Source: Bacteroides congonensis
Lineage (GTDB): Bacteria; Bacteroidota; Bacteroidia; Bacteroidales; Bacteroidaceae
DNA length: 64,000 nt
NCBI RefSeq assembly: GCF_900130125.1
Contig: NZ_FQXY01000009.1
Location: forward strand, 1-64,000
Direction: 5' to 3'
Made by a program: the position numbers and the translations under genes. The notes below the pieces were generated by a model that saw only the letters and a list, made by a program, of their open reading frames with translations, was not told where the DNA came from and ran no database searches. Numbering within the stretch: position 1 is the first letter of the stretch; every line of letters begins with the position of its first letter. This document shows, in pieces, positions 17,301 to 27,000 of this stretch.

Positions 17301-18318
17301 CATTGACGCTTTGGAATCCGAACTTGCTACTGCCAACTTGAGTACGGACAAAAGGGAGAAACTTGAGGAGAAACTTGCAAAATTGAAAGCGGACCTTGCC
17401 AAAAAAGAAGCAGAAACAGAAATAGATGCTATCAATAAAGTTACTAAAGCGGATGAGAAAGCACAGAAAGAACGTCAGAAGAACTTGAAAAAATGGCTTC
17501 AAACTGCATCTCAAGCTGTGGGAGCTATTGGAAACTTAGTCTCTTCTATTTATGATGGTCAGATTCAGAAAATAGAAGAAGAGCGGGAAGCTAATGAGGA
17601 AAAGTATGATGAGGATATTGAACGAATTGAGAATCTGGCAGAGTCTGGAGCTATATCCGAAGAGGAAGCGGAAGCGCGTAAACGGGCAGCAAAGGATCAG
17701 ACAGAAGCCAAGAATAAGGAGTTGGAAAAACAAAAGCAAGAGATTGCCCATAAACAAGCTGTTTGGCATAAGGGAGTACAAGTTGCAGAAACTGGAATTG
17801 CAACAGCTCGTGGTATTATGGAAGCTTTCCAGTTAGGTCCGATTGCTGGTGCTGTAATGGCTGCTGTTATTGGGGCGATGGGGGCTATGCAAGTAGCAAC
17901 AATTCTTGCTACTCCTATTCCTTCTTATGCAGAAGGTACTAAAGGTAATGATAGGCACCCCGGCGGTGCTGCTCTGGTTGGTGATGCCGGTAAACATGAA
18001 GTTATCATGTATTCCGGAAAAGCATGGATTACTCCTGATACTCCAACTTTAGTTGATATTCCTAAAGGTGCGCAAGTCTTTCCTGATGTTGATAAGGTAG
18101 ATATCTCTAATTTTGATATGCCGGACTGGGACTTTCCTACATTTTCACCGACATATTTTGCATCTTCTTCCGGTGAAACCATTGTTTTCAATGATTATTC
18201 CCGGTTAGAAAAAAGGGTTGATAGAACAAATTTCCTTTTGATGAAGAGTCTAAAAATGCAACGTCAGGATGCTTCTAACCGTGAATTTGAACTGTATAAG
18301 TTATCTAAACTGAAATAG
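14392..18318 (+). CDS. Tail tape-measure protein (TP901 type)
   Basis: 1,308 residues. The N-terminal 300 are long coiled coil. A TP901-type core follows at about 305-550 (LGATTKYTASEATELQIELAKLGF; ALSFSYLATALPIVGPVAKAFNFS). A hydrophobic stretch near 280-300 (GYIGAQAVVSGVVALF) and another near 1,145-1,175 (FQLGPIAGAVMAAVIGAMGAMQ) are typical membrane-active segments. Coiled coil fills 740-1,130. The protein sets tail length and helps DNA cross the inner membrane. By the usual relation of about 0.15 nm per residue, the tail would be near 190-200 nm; that is an estimate. It is the longest gene of the tail-tube group. Confidence 0.92.
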   Translation: MADLKLKDFVDENDLQKLVELDNTIERVRADYVNAAKELAKGLKLNVEGVADLEKLSNLYNTQAKTAGSASAELTEALRRQSEITQTVSKKIEEKLNVEKLSAAELKKLTKANSDNAVSLEKAAKAEANLTKAQNAGNTTRKKAVLSEEERLKLIRTAIILTNQEVHSRSQAKEMNKQLQKAVDVLKDTDENYIRTLARLNSTIGINTDYIKRNSDRYSQQKMTIGAYREEVKAAWIEIQNGNKSMQNMGIIARNAGMMLKTEMAPGLNKVGAGLKGWAAGYIGAQAVVSGVVALFTKLREGVGSVVEFEFANSRLAAILGTTSDQIKELTLDAKRLGATTKYTASEATELQIELAKLGFTRKEILDATESVLRFAQATGAELGEAASLTGAALRMFNADTRETERYVSAMAVATTKSALSFSYLATALPIVGPVAKAFNFSIEDTLALLGKLSDAGFDASMSATATRNILLNLADTNGVLAKSLGGPVKTLPELVAGLQKLKEQGVDLNSTLEMTDKRSVAAFNAFLTAADKIVPLREQITGVEGELGDMAHTMEDNAKGAIDSLKSAWEALMISLGKNTGVLSGIINEFTDLVRSMRAVIATAEELGEERLANAARNGQEAAKLDKEWVKSKEESIDRVALKYRKEGVDGAEAFEKARGEQLKILERTLSQEEARLQLYTKRNQKQWSEYNNRSLLKQGLGLQKTTNQMKKDIDESFKLVEEQTAYVAGLKEKMEQIKGITNDYQEENTGSTFNKPLTDKEKRELEKAAKEKQKIKETYQESELALMDEGLEKELAKIGLAYSKKIAAVKGYSKEEIATRQNLAKEMQDKLDEFSIKYNSDREKKDVENALAVVKKGSQEELDLKLHQLELQREAEIDAAEKTGEDVFLIDEKYAKKKQELYERHASDQVQLIAENAAHEQEIRDAAYVMDTLALKKQLASKEITQQEYAELEYQLKLDYVRKTSEAAIDALESELATANLSTDKREKLEEKLAKLKADLAKKEAETEIDAINKVTKADEKAQKERQKNLKKWLQTASQAVGAIGNLVSSIYDGQIQKIEEEREANEEKYDEDIERIENLAESGAISEEEAEARKRAAKDQTEAKNKELEKQKQEIAHKQAVWHKGVQVAETGIATARGIMEAFQLGPIAGAVMAAVIGAMGAMQVATILATPIPSYAEGTKGNDRHPGGAALVGDAGKHEVIMYSGKAWITPDTPTLVDIPKGAQVFPDVDKVDISNFDMPDWDFPTFSPTYFASSSGETIVFNDYSRLEKRVDRTNFLLMKSLKMQRQDASNREFELYKLSKLK

Positions 18319-18320
18319 CC

Positions 18321-18902
18321 ATGATTGAAAGATTAAATCAGATAACCTTGAATGATTTCATTGAACTTTCATGCGGCAACTATGCTTGTTTGCTCTCGGA
18401 CTGCAAATCTATGTCCGAAAGCACGCTTAAAAAAATGGCGTCTAAATTACTCGTCGAATACAGAAGTATTGTTAATCCCTCAAGTATGAAGGCTATGATA
18501 ATGGACAAAGAGGATATGCTGAAAGAATGTGCCAAACTATTGAGTCTTCGTATTTGTCAGGCTCTTGTTTCTCTTGGCTTTTATGATGATGTTCGTCAGG
18601 TATTGGGTCAACTAAATGTAGATACCCGAAATATGAGTGATGAACAAGTAATATCGAAGATTGACTATTTGCTTCATTCTGCAATTTTTGAGCAAAAACG
18701 GAACGAGGAAAGACGCAGTGAGGAACATAAAGGAAATAAGGTTACTCCTGAACAAATTCGTTTTTCTTTCGATGCCGAGATTGCTTTTCTAATGACATTC
18801 TTTAAAATGAGTATAGATTCCCGTGTAATTAACGCTGCTGTCTACGCAAATATCGTTCATCAAGCTGATGTTGAAATATCGATAAGAAAAAGAAGCACAT
18901 GA
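18321..18902 (+). CDS. Hypothetical tail protein downstream of the tape measure
   Basis: 193 residues, helical. It begins MIERLNQITLNDFIELSCG and has a charged middle (KRNEERRSEEHKGNK) and a hydrophobic helix (DAEIAFLMTFFKMSIDS). It starts 2 bases after the tape-measure stop. Proteins at this place in Bacteroidales siphoviruses are often of unknown function, and no fold is recognised. A strong hairpin terminator follows at 18,969, so it closes the tape-measure operon. Confidence 0.55.
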   Translation: MIERLNQITLNDFIELSCGNYACLLSDCKSMSESTLKKMASKLLVEYRSIVNPSSMKAMIMDKEDMLKECAKLLSLRICQALVSLGFYDDVRQVLGQLNVDTRNMSDEQVISKIDYLLHSAIFEQKRNEERRSEEHKGNKVTPEQIRFSFDAEIAFLMTFFKMSIDSRVINAAVYANIVHQADVEISIRKRST

Positions 18903-18968
18903 TAATATTGGTATTTACATATATGCTGTAATTCGATTAATTTTTAATTAAAGCGAATTATTTCATAC

Positions 18969-19010
18969 AGTCGTTTGTACATCTCCTTTAGAATCACAAA
19001 CGACTTTTTT
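18969..19010 (+). terminator. Strong terminator after the tape-measure operon
   Basis: AGTCGTTTGT (18969-18978) pairs perfectly with ACAAACGACT (18996-19005), followed by a T-run to 19010. It rules out the longer start at 18975 for the next gene, since that would fall inside the hairpin. Confidence 0.85.
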
Positions 19011-19298
19011 ATGAATAGAAAAAACAGCATCCATTGTATAAATAGGCATTTATACAATGTTTTATTGTCAGAATTACGTACATTAGAGACGAAGTGTAAT
19101 CGGATAACAGCAGAAGTGTCCGAGGTAAAAAAAATGATTGCCTTATTGCCCCCCGATATAGGCACTCTTATTAGTTCAATCGAGCGTTCTGCTAAGGAAA
19201 TGCATGAGCAAAGTATCATGCACAGGGAATACGTGGAAAGGTGCATTAATGGCGAACCGAAGATACACCTAATAAGGAGGGCTGACAATGGACTTTGA
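19011..19298 (+). CDS. Small gene coupled to the phage sigma factor
   Basis: 95 residues from the ATG right after the terminator (MNRKNSIHCINRHLYN). The protein is helical, with heptad-like spacing (LRTLETKCNRITAEVSEVKKMI). Its 3' end overlaps the ECF-like sigma-factor gene by 11 bases, with an AAGGAGGG ribosome site inside this gene serving the next one. It could be a partner or antagonist of the sigma factor, as is common in coupled pairs, but no anti-sigma motif or membrane segment is visible. That role is therefore only a possibility. Confidence 0.55.
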   Translation: MNRKNSIHCINRHLYNVLLSELRTLETKCNRITAEVSEVKKMIALLPPDIGTLISSIERSAKEMHEQSIMHREYVERCINGEPKIHLIRRADNGL

Positions 19299-19761
19299 AA
19301 AGGAATTATCAGAAATATATCCTTGGATATTAAGGGTGGCAAGAAAATTCTGCTGTTCCATGCAAGATGCTGAAGATTTAGCCGGTGATACAGTTTATAA
19401 GCTACTTGTGAATCGTGATAAATTTGATTGTTCTAAACCACTTCAACCGTGGTGCCTTATTATAATGAGGAATACTTATATAATAAGATACAATAGAAAT
19501 TCCCTTATACATTTTACAGGGCTTGATATGGTAGACGGAAGTGCCATTTCTAATTGTACAGCTCATTCAATACTGTTTGATGATTTGGTTTCCACAATAC
19601 AACGGTGTGCTAAAAAATCCCGTTGTATTGATAGTGTGATGTATTATGCTAGTGGATATTCTTATGATGAGATAAGTGAAATCCTGAACATTCCTGTCGG
19701 AACTGTAAGAAGTCGTATTTCTTCTGCTCGGAAGTTTATACTTCAAGAAATTGGCTATTAA
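19288..19761 (+). CDS. Phage-borne ECF-type RNA polymerase sigma factor
   Basis: 157 residues with both ECF domains. Region 2 spans about residues 8-65 (WILRVARKFCCSMQDAEDLAGDTVYKLL and LQPWCLIIMRNTYI). Region 4 spans about 105-155 (YASGYSYDEISEILNIPVGTVRSRISSARKFI), a helix-turn-helix with the GTVRSRI recognition signature. Length fits the class. Such factors redirect RNA polymerase to a small promoter set. It is unusual in the middle of a tail module. It is preceded by a terminator and the 95-residue gene, and followed by the membrane moron and tail-tip genes, so control of the later tail and DGR genes is a reasonable but unproven inference. Confidence 0.82.
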   Translation: MDFEKELSEIYPWILRVARKFCCSMQDAEDLAGDTVYKLLVNRDKFDCSKPLQPWCLIIMRNTYIIRYNRNSLIHFTGLDMVDGSAISNCTAHSILFDDLVSTIQRCAKKSRCIDSVMYYASGYSYDEISEILNIPVGTVRSRISSARKFILQEIGY

Positions 19762-19786
19762 TAGGGAAATGCGATATTTTTTATGT

Positions 19787-19794
19787 TATCTTTG
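19787..19794 (+). promoter_or_regulatory. -7 box before the membrane moron
   Basis: TATCTTTG matches TAnnTTTG, 26 bases before the ATG at 19821. No good -33 TTG is found at the expected distance. The match suggests independent, host-driven expression of the following gene. Confidence 0.45.
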
Positions 19795-19820
19795 TAAAGT
19801 ACATTTTTATATCAGCAATT

Positions 19821-20711
19821 ATGAAAAATACGTTACTCATACTACTTTTTTTGTTTTGTGTGAATGGTAAAGTGTGTGGCAATATAGACAATGATAATTG
19901 TACTCCCAAAGAGACTATTCATTCAAATAACAAGTTCAATAGTTATAGTTCGGAAGATAAAATATACTTAAGTATTATCACGTCTTTTATTCCATTTGTT
20001 ATATTTATTCTAGGACATTACCTTAATAAGTTAAAAGATAGGGAAAAAGAAGTGAGTGAGTTAAATAAAAGGTATTTAAATGGTTTACGACTATACTTGG
20101 AAGAAACATATTGGCGGTTATATGAGATAAATGAATATATATCTAATAAATCCAATATTAGATATAGTAAGATTTCTGGAATTAGTCGGTTTAATGATGT
20201 AAAAGGTAAAAATAGAGATTGGTTTATACATGATGGATATTATATTATTTCAACATGCTATCTTATTGCCTGTCTTTTTGGAGTTATTGAAAAGATGAGA
20301 GAAGAATTTCCATACATAGTTACAAAAGAAAAACATGATACAGAGATACTCCATAAGGCATTTAATATTAGTTTGGCATTCTTAAATAATGAAGGGATAT
20401 ACTACGTATTGCAACATAATATTGGCCAAATTATGTACAACAAATCTGAAGATAAATTGCTAAGTTATTCTGAATTTACCAATATCCTTTTAGATAAGAA
20501 ACGCTCAGTTTGGTTTGAACAACTAATAAATTTTTTTATTGATGTTGGAGAATTTAAAAGAAGAGATAATATAAGCAAAGCGTTGGATGCTATAAAATCT
20601 TTAAGTCAATATTTAGAAGAACAGTATAATTTAGGGCCTTCTATACCTAATAGGCTTGAGATTGAAAAAGATAATAAATGTAAGGTAGGGAAGAAGATAG
20701 GTGTAATATAA
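19821..20711 (+). CDS. Membrane-anchored protein of unknown function (moron)
   Basis: 296 residues. An N-terminal signal-like segment (MKNTLLILLFLFCVNGKVCG) is followed by a short polar region and a membrane span at about 52-72 (IYLSIITSFIPFVIFILGHY). The remaining 220 residues are charged, helical and probably cytoplasmic. Base composition is clearly more AT-rich than in the flanking tail genes. The gene has its own -7 box and terminator, the signs of a moron expressed from the prophage. A role in superinfection exclusion or defence is plausible from this layout, but no domain is recognised. Confidence 0.6.
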   Translation: MKNTLLILLFLFCVNGKVCGNIDNDNCTPKETIHSNNKFNSYSSEDKIYLSIITSFIPFVIFILGHYLNKLKDREKEVSELNKRYLNGLRLYLEETYWRLYEINEYISNKSNIRYSKISGISRFNDVKGKNRDWFIHDGYYIISTCYLIACLFGVIEKMREEFPYIVTKEKHDTEILHKAFNISLAFLNNEGIYYVLQHNIGQIMYNKSEDKLLSYSEFTNILLDKKRSVWFEQLINFFIDVGEFKRRDNISKALDAIKSLSQYLEEQYNLGPSIPNRLEIEKDNKCKVGKKIGVI

Positions 20712-20765
20712 AAAGACTATTTTTGTTTTTATGTAGGTATATAATTGATAAATAGATAGTTAGTC

Positions 20766-20790
20766 TGCGCTTTTTGCAAAGCGCAATTTT
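20766..20790 (+). terminator. Terminator after the moron
   Basis: TGCGCTTT (20766-20773) pairs with AAAGCGCA (20778-20785), loop TTGC, followed by ATTTT. A second, weaker hairpin (GCTAAC... GTTGGC, 20801-20822) with TTTTT follows directly, so insulation from the tail-tip operon looks deliberate. Confidence 0.75.
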
Positions 20791-20830
20791 CAAGAATTTA
20801 GCTAACTGGGAAACCGGTTGGCTTTTTCTA

Positions 20831-20838
20831 TATATTTG
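20831..20838 (+). promoter_or_regulatory. -7 box of the tail-tip, fibre and DGR-target operon
   Basis: TATATTTG matches TAnnTTTG 27 bases before the ATG at 20866 and lies just after two terminators. A -33 box at the usual spacing is not obvious. With no strong terminator seen until 31,937, one transcript could cover 11 kb of tail-tip, fibre and lectin-fold genes. Confidence 0.45.
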
Positions 20839-20865
20839 CTCGTGAACGTTCAAATAGACTGAAAA

Positions 20866-22776
20866 ATGCTTTGTAAATATGTACTTACAGTTGATAGTAT
20901 TTCCTATGATATTCCCAAATCTTGTATTCAGAATTGGGATGAAATAAAGTTTTCCCGTAAACGCTCCGGACTTGAAGGAATAACTAGAACCTTTACTTCA
21001 AAATTCCAGTTTGTGGGAGAAGCCTATGATCTCATATTGGAGGAGTATTTGAGCAAATACCTGGCTTCTAATGCTAGTATCACTGTTTATACCATAACTA
21101 ATTCTCATACTTATGAAGAATTCTTCAGTTGCCGACTGGATTTCGGTTCATTGACCTATGATGGAAATGCCGTTTCTATCAATTCGATAGATGATAGTGT
21201 CGCTAATATCATAAAGGCAAATAAAGGAACACAATACGAATATTCGGTAGATGAACTGAAAGATGAAGCCCGGCTTTATTATGATAGATTGTCTTATGTA
21301 GGAAGTGCCACATATTATTGTGGTGGGAGAACCCTGGAAAGTGGAAGCATTCTTGTAGATGCAGTAAGTGGGAGTGACCATTATATGACTATTCCAATGT
21401 ATATAGGGAGTAGTGAAATAGTGCCGGGTAGTGGCATAGAGGTGAAGGATGTTGGTGCAAGTGGTAACTTGGAGTCATGTTTAATTTATACAGAAAAAAA
21501 CACGTCTGTCAAAATATCAATAAAGGGCTCGTATTCATGGGATGGAGCAAGCCTTTCTGCTGATATGCAGCTAAAAACAAAATCCGGAACACTCTTGAAA
21601 GAGTGGAAAGGGGGATGGGGAGGAGAATCAATTTCTGTAAATTGGGATGGGGAAGTAACATTATCTGCCAATGATGGGATTGTTTTGCTCGCAGCTTATA
21701 ATACAAAGTTTGCGTTGTATTATTTTTCTAGCTTGAAAATAACCATGGAATTTCCTTCTATTGGATTACCTATTGATATAGATGCTATAAAGCCTGTTAC
21801 TATCTTAAAGCGTTTGCTTAAAAGTATGAATGGCGGGAATGATGGTATTGATGGTGAGATTTCTTCCGGGATTGATGAAAGACTGGATAATTGTGTAATA
21901 TTGACCGCTGAGAGTATTCGTGGCATACCAAAAGCTAAGCTATATACTTCATATACAAAATTCGTTAATTGGATGGAAGCTGAATTTGGGTTTGTTCCCG
22001 TGATTAATGGGCGAGTAGTATCTTTCAGGCATCGGAATAACTTATTTGGAAAAAACAATGTAAAAGATTTGGGGAGTAATATCGCTGATTTTGAATATAA
22101 GATAGAAGAGTCCAGGATATATTCCCGGGTGAGGGTCGGGTATGACAAACAGGAGTATGAGAGTATGAATGGGCGTGACGAATTCCGGTTCACTACTGAA
22201 TATACCACTGGCGTTGACATAACGGACAATGTACTTGAATTTATCAGCCCTTACCGTGCAGATGCTTATGGTATTGAGTCCCTGGCGCAAAATAGAGGTA
22301 AGGATACTACAGATGACGAAAGTGACAATGATGTATTTTTTGTCGGTGCAACTCTATCTCCCAATGACAAGAAGTATAAATTGACAAGAACCGGCTGGAA
22401 TGTTGATGGTGTACTTAGTCCTGATACGATGTTTAATACTATGTATTGGCAGGGTGCCATGTTGCAGGCAAATGCCGGCTATATCGGTATGTTTACTAAC
22501 AAACTGTCTTATTCTTCTTCTGATGGCAATAGTGATGTTGTTGTCAATGGTATAGGGATGAAAGACGATTTTAGAATTGAGAGTGGAATTATTACTTGTG
22601 GAGATGTTTCATTTAAAACTTTTGATGAGGAAATCCCCCCAACAGATGATGAAACGATTAAAATCTTGAAGGATGGTTTGGTTTATGAGGGTTATATCAA
22701 AGAGGTGAGTAGTGTGGTTGAGAGAAATGAGGGAGTAAAGTATGATTTATTTGTCCGTTCAATAACAAAAAACTAG
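20866..22776 (+). CDS. Probable distal tail / tail-tip protein
   Basis: 636 residues, beta-rich. It opens with a pattern seen in tail-tip proteins of Bacteroidales phages (MLCKYVLTVDSISYDIPKS; RKRSGLEGITRTFTSKFQFVG). A central variable region has a jelly-roll-like stretch (SVKISIKGSYSWDGASL). A later part (FVNWMEAEFGFVPVINGRVVSFRHRN; SNIADFEYKIEESRIYSRVRVGYDKQEY) resembles the tail-hub part of Tal/gp27-like proteins. It would join the tail tube to the fibre. It is first in the operon after the tape measure and precedes two further tail genes. Domain calls are by resemblance only. Confidence 0.6.
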   Translation: MLCKYVLTVDSISYDIPKSCIQNWDEIKFSRKRSGLEGITRTFTSKFQFVGEAYDLILEEYLSKYLASNASITVYTITNSHTYEEFFSCRLDFGSLTYDGNAVSINSIDDSVANIIKANKGTQYEYSVDELKDEARLYYDRLSYVGSATYYCGGRTLESGSILVDAVSGSDHYMTIPMYIGSSEIVPGSGIEVKDVGASGNLESCLIYTEKNTSVKISIKGSYSWDGASLSADMQLKTKSGTLLKEWKGGWGGESISVNWDGEVTLSANDGIVLLAAYNTKFALYYFSSLKITMEFPSIGLPIDIDAIKPVTILKRLLKSMNGGNDGIDGEISSGIDERLDNCVILTAESIRGIPKAKLYTSYTKFVNWMEAEFGFVPVINGRVVSFRHRNNLFGKNNVKDLGSNIADFEYKIEESRIYSRVRVGYDKQEYESMNGRDEFRFTTEYTTGVDITDNVLEFISPYRADAYGIESLAQNRGKDTTDDESDNDVFFVGATLSPNDKKYKLTRTGWNVDGVLSPDTMFNTMYWQGAMLQANAGYIGMFTNKLSYSSSDGNSDVVVNGIGMKDDFRIESGIITCGDVSFKTFDEEIPPTDDETIKILKDGLVYEGYIKEVSSVVERNEGVKYDLFVRSITKN

Positions 22777-22779
22777 AAT

Positions 22780-24096
22780 ATGATTATAAGCCCGTTTACC
22801 CCACTGTTTTTTTCTCCGTCTACCGATAAGTTTGGAGCGAAGAGTAAATATGTGCAGTTATTCGCACGTACAGACAGGATTTTTATTGAACTGATTTCAA
22901 CGCCCAAAGAACAGGCTCCTATTGTTTACATTAATAATCTTTTAAGTAATATATCTACTCCTGTAACATTGAGCTCATGGAAGATGAATGATGATAAGAT
23001 CCTCTTTTTCTATAATATTTCGCTGCTTCCATGTGGATATTATACTGTAACAATTAATGGGAATACGAGTGAGATTTTTAAAGTTACAGACGATGAATGT
23101 GAATTATCAGAAACCAGTCTTATCCAGTATTCAATGAAAGATAATAAGCAGCGTCTTGATGCTGTATGGTGGATAGATGGAATGCAATACTTTTTTGATT
23201 TTCGAGTTCCTGGCGGCTTCAAAGATAACGGATGGACGTTCGGTGTGGATAATGAGCAGTTTGTGACTGCTGATGAGGATATTGTTGAACTATTCAGCCA
23301 CGAATATACAACAGTATTATTTACGCTTGGAAATGGGATGGGATGCCCTGTGTGGTTTGCTGAATTACTGAATCGTGTTTTATGCTGTAATTACGTCTAC
23401 TTTGATGGTATTCGATATGCAAGAAAGGAAAGTAATGTTCCAGAACTAAATCAGCAAATTGAAGGATTGAAGAGTTTTGTATTCAATCAGATGTTGCAGA
23501 AGGTGAAAACTATAAATCCTGTCCTGGAATGGAATAACCAGCTTGCTATGAGATGTGTATCAAACGGTGTTTATAGGACGGCAGATGATGAAGGAATGCG
23601 TAGTATCAAGTATGGTTCAGAAAGTGCAATCGCGGAAGTCGGGGCGTATATCAACATGACTAAGGTTATTAAGAATGTTGGAGTTTCTATCAATGGTGAT
23701 ACTACTGTTATGGTTAACAGTATTCATCACCAAGGTGGCGACGAGAATTCATACTGGGATTTGATTGCAATCAGGACGACTGACATAGACAACAAATATA
23801 TTGGCAGAAGAGGTTACGGTAAGCTTATTGTTAATGGACTGGATAGACTAAAGGACGATTTGGATAACGGTTCGATAAATTTGCGTGCTGTACTATATAA
23901 TAAAGGAGATTCGTACAGTAACCTCATTGAAGGGAGTGTAATCAGTAGGGATGGTGTATGTGTTTTGAAAGGAATTAACGGTGGAGATATTGGTGCTCTG
24001 AAGGAGTTCCAACTTTATCTTGATAATGTCTATGACTGCGATATAGATAATATTGGTATGACCATTGAGCTTGTATGGGTATATGAAAATGATTAA
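22780..24096 (+). CDS. Probable tail-tip or fibre-attachment protein
   Basis: 438 residues, beta-rich with no catalytic motif. The N-terminal half alternates short strands (NISTPVTLSSWKMNDDKIL; CGYYTVTINGNTSEIF), typical of Ig-like or baseplate domains. The C-terminal half (KNVGVSINGDTTVMVNSIHH) looks like a separate beta domain. It sits 3 bases after the tail-hub gene and 2 bases before the giant fibre gene. A role linking hub and fibre is inferred from that order. Confidence 0.5.
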   Translation: MIISPFTPLFFSPSTDKFGAKSKYVQLFARTDRIFIELISTPKEQAPIVYINNLLSNISTPVTLSSWKMNDDKILFFYNISLLPCGYYTVTINGNTSEIFKVTDDECELSETSLIQYSMKDNKQRLDAVWWIDGMQYFFDFRVPGGFKDNGWTFGVDNEQFVTADEDIVELFSHEYTTVLFTLGNGMGCPVWFAELLNRVLCCNYVYFDGIRYARKESNVPELNQQIEGLKSFVFNQMLQKVKTINPVLEWNNQLAMRCVSNGVYRTADDEGMRSIKYGSESAIAEVGAYINMTKVIKNVGVSINGDTTVMVNSIHHQGGDENSYWDLIAIRTTDIDNKYIGRRGYGKLIVNGLDRLKDDLDNGSINLRAVLYNKGDSYSNLIEGSVISRDGVCVLKGINGGDIGALKEFQLYLDNVYDCDIDNIGMTIELVWVYEND

Positions 24097-24098
24097 AA

Positions 24099-27000
24099 AT
24101 GAGAATTATGACAGAAACAGAAAAACAACAGATTGTTAGCCTTGTGCTGCAAGCGTTGAAAACAAACAGTCTTACAATAGAGCAACTGACTGATACAACC
24201 GAGTTATCTAAAGATATGTATGTTGAGGTTAGTGGTGGTCGGAAGATATCTATTGATTTACTTTCAAGCACCATTGCTAAAATGGTGAATGGTGATTTTG
24301 ATGCATTAGTGAAGAATGTCAATAAGATTGCGAAAGATTTGTCGGATGGAGACACCGAGTTGTTGAAACGTTTAACAGGAGTGTCTGATAAATCCAGCCC
24401 TTTGACTGACCCATTTAAGAGTATCGGTACTTTTACTGCTATTGGTAGCTTTAAGGATAAATTGAAAACAATGTATTCCGGTGATTCTTCTATTGGGAAT
24501 TATCGGTGTATTTTGTCTGTTGATTCGTCTAAGATTCCTGTAAATATACAGATTGAACGGTTGGAACTTGATAGGGTTTGTCAATCATTCACTTCGTGTA
24601 TACAACTGGCTACCATGTCAGACAATGCCGAAGGTGTGTATTTGGGTACAGTTTGTACTATCTCACGAATCGGTATTGTTTCCGGTGGGAGTGTTACATG
24701 GGACAAATGGACTTCTGTAATTAGTGACTTTGAGGAAAGAATAGGGAAAGCGAACGGTATCGCTCCTTTGAACGAAGAAAGTAAAGTTCCTTCTGAATGT
24801 CTGCCTGAACCGTTGTCTCTTGGGGAAGGTGAAGAAGAAGCTTTCCCCGGCAACCGTGGAAAGTCTTTGGAAGATACAATGAAAAATATCCCTTCCGATA
24901 TAATCAAACCGGGTTCTTTCTCCGTCCTGTCTGACGCTTCCTATCTCAATGTGTATTTTAAGAAAGTGTCCAAAACAACCGGTAAAGAAACGGATGACAG
25001 CTTCCGTCTGCCTTCTGCTACCCTTGAACAAGCCGGCCTTTTGTCCGCCGAGGATAAGCAAGCCCTTGAGGATATGAAGAACGGTACGCCTGACGACGAT
25101 GTGACACACCCAGTCGTCATTGTCGATGAAATTGCACCATTATCAAATGGCTATTATACCCTTGAAACAGCCATTGCTGCTATAGTGTCCTATCAACAGG
25201 AATCAGGTATCAATTATGAGCGAACGGGTCTCATCATCACTTACAAAACAGGCGAGTATGAAATGGAAACCCGGCAATTCCAGGGTGCCGTGTCCGATTT
25301 TGCGACCCCTTCTCTTTGGAAACCCTTCGGGAATGGTGGCGGCGGTTCCGTTGTTGAAACTTCCGATGAACCGGCGGAAGGGGGAAAGGACGCCTTTTCA
25401 ACTGGTGGCGCCTATGCCTATGTTCCGGCCAACCTCGACGTAAACGTTGAAACAGAAGGCATCGTAAAACTTCAGATGAAGAACGCTGCCGGTGAAACCC
25501 TTGGCGATGAAGTGCAGTTCGCTATCGGCACGGGTGGCGGCGGTCAAACTGGTGGTACCATTGTTGCCATTGCTTTCCAGTCGACACCTGTCTATGGCTC
25601 TTACGGCTCCACGCTACGAACCTTTGCCGCCATTCGTTCCGTGACCTCGAACGGTGTTGAATCCTCTGACAACCTGATTGAGAAACTGGAACTCGTAGAC
25701 CGTGAAAGCGGGCTTACCGTCTGGACTGAAACCGTCAACAAAGCATCTTCCGGTGACATGAAGGACTTCTCCTTTGAACTGGACTTCACCGCATACTTTA
25801 CGGCTGCCGGTACTCGGAAATTCAAGCTGATAGCCACTGACGAAAGCGGCAACACCGGTTCCAAGAATGTCAATGTAACAGCTGTTGATATTACCTGTAC
25901 CTGTGTGCAGGTGCTCAACTATACCCCTGAAACTCTGCTTACTCCGACAACTGAAAGTTTCAGCCTTCCACTCTATAAGTTCGGAAACAATACCTCTGAT
26001 AAAGGTATCAGTGCCCAGGTTGACATCAAGATTAACGGTGAATGGCAATCCCTGTCTACCGCTGTTGTCAATGACAACTACTCGCACTCTGTCGTAATCC
26101 GTCCTGCTTCCCTCGGCCTAGAACACGGTACCTATCCCTTGCGCATCCAAGGAACGGATGTCGCATCCGGAGTGAAAGGAAATGTCATTTACACGGCTGT
26201 CATGGTAATTGACCCGAATAGTTCCACACCTCTTGTCGCCTTGAGATACGATGATAAAAACGGTGGAGTAGTCCGACTGTACGAAACCGTAGAACTTGAT
26301 GTTGCTTGTTATGACCCGTTGGAAATGACTTTACCCGTCAGCGTGAAAGCCAATGACGTGCAGGTAACACAAATTGCTGCCAGTCGTAACAAAACCTATC
26401 AGGTCAAACAACAACTGCAGGGCTACAAGGCTGACGGCACCGATACGGTCAACTATACCGCCGTATGCAAGGACGTAACCAGCGAACCTGTCCGGGTGAC
26501 AGTTAGCGGTTCCGCCATTGACGCCGCCATAAAAGAAGGCTCCATCTATAACTTTGACTTCTCATCCCGTACCAATCAGGAAACCGACCATAGCATTGTC
26601 AGCGGTAATTATGAAATGAAAGTGGACGGTGCCAACTGGACTACCAACGGTTTTGGCACATTCCTGGGTGAGAACTGCCTTCGCGTAGCCGAGAATGTGG
26701 GCGTGTCATTAAACCATGCCCCGTTTGCCGGTTCGTCCATCGAATCCAACGGTGCCGCCATCCAGTTCGCTTTCGCTTCCAAGAACGTGACCAATGATGA
26801 CGCCCTGCTCCTTGGCTGTTATGATGAAACGTCCGGTGCCGGCTTCTATGTCACTGGCCGGGTGGTCGGCATCTTCTGTAACAATGGTGTTTCCCGTCGT
26901 GAAGAACGCGCCTACCGGCAGGGTGAAAAGATAACTGTAGCCGTGGTTGTTGAACCTGCAAGCAACTACGTTGAACGTGACGGTACACGATATTCTATGA

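Noticed and set aside
18975..19298. Longer start for the gene before the phage sigma factor
   Set aside because: That start falls within the stem-loop of a strong terminator; ATG 19011 follows directly after it.
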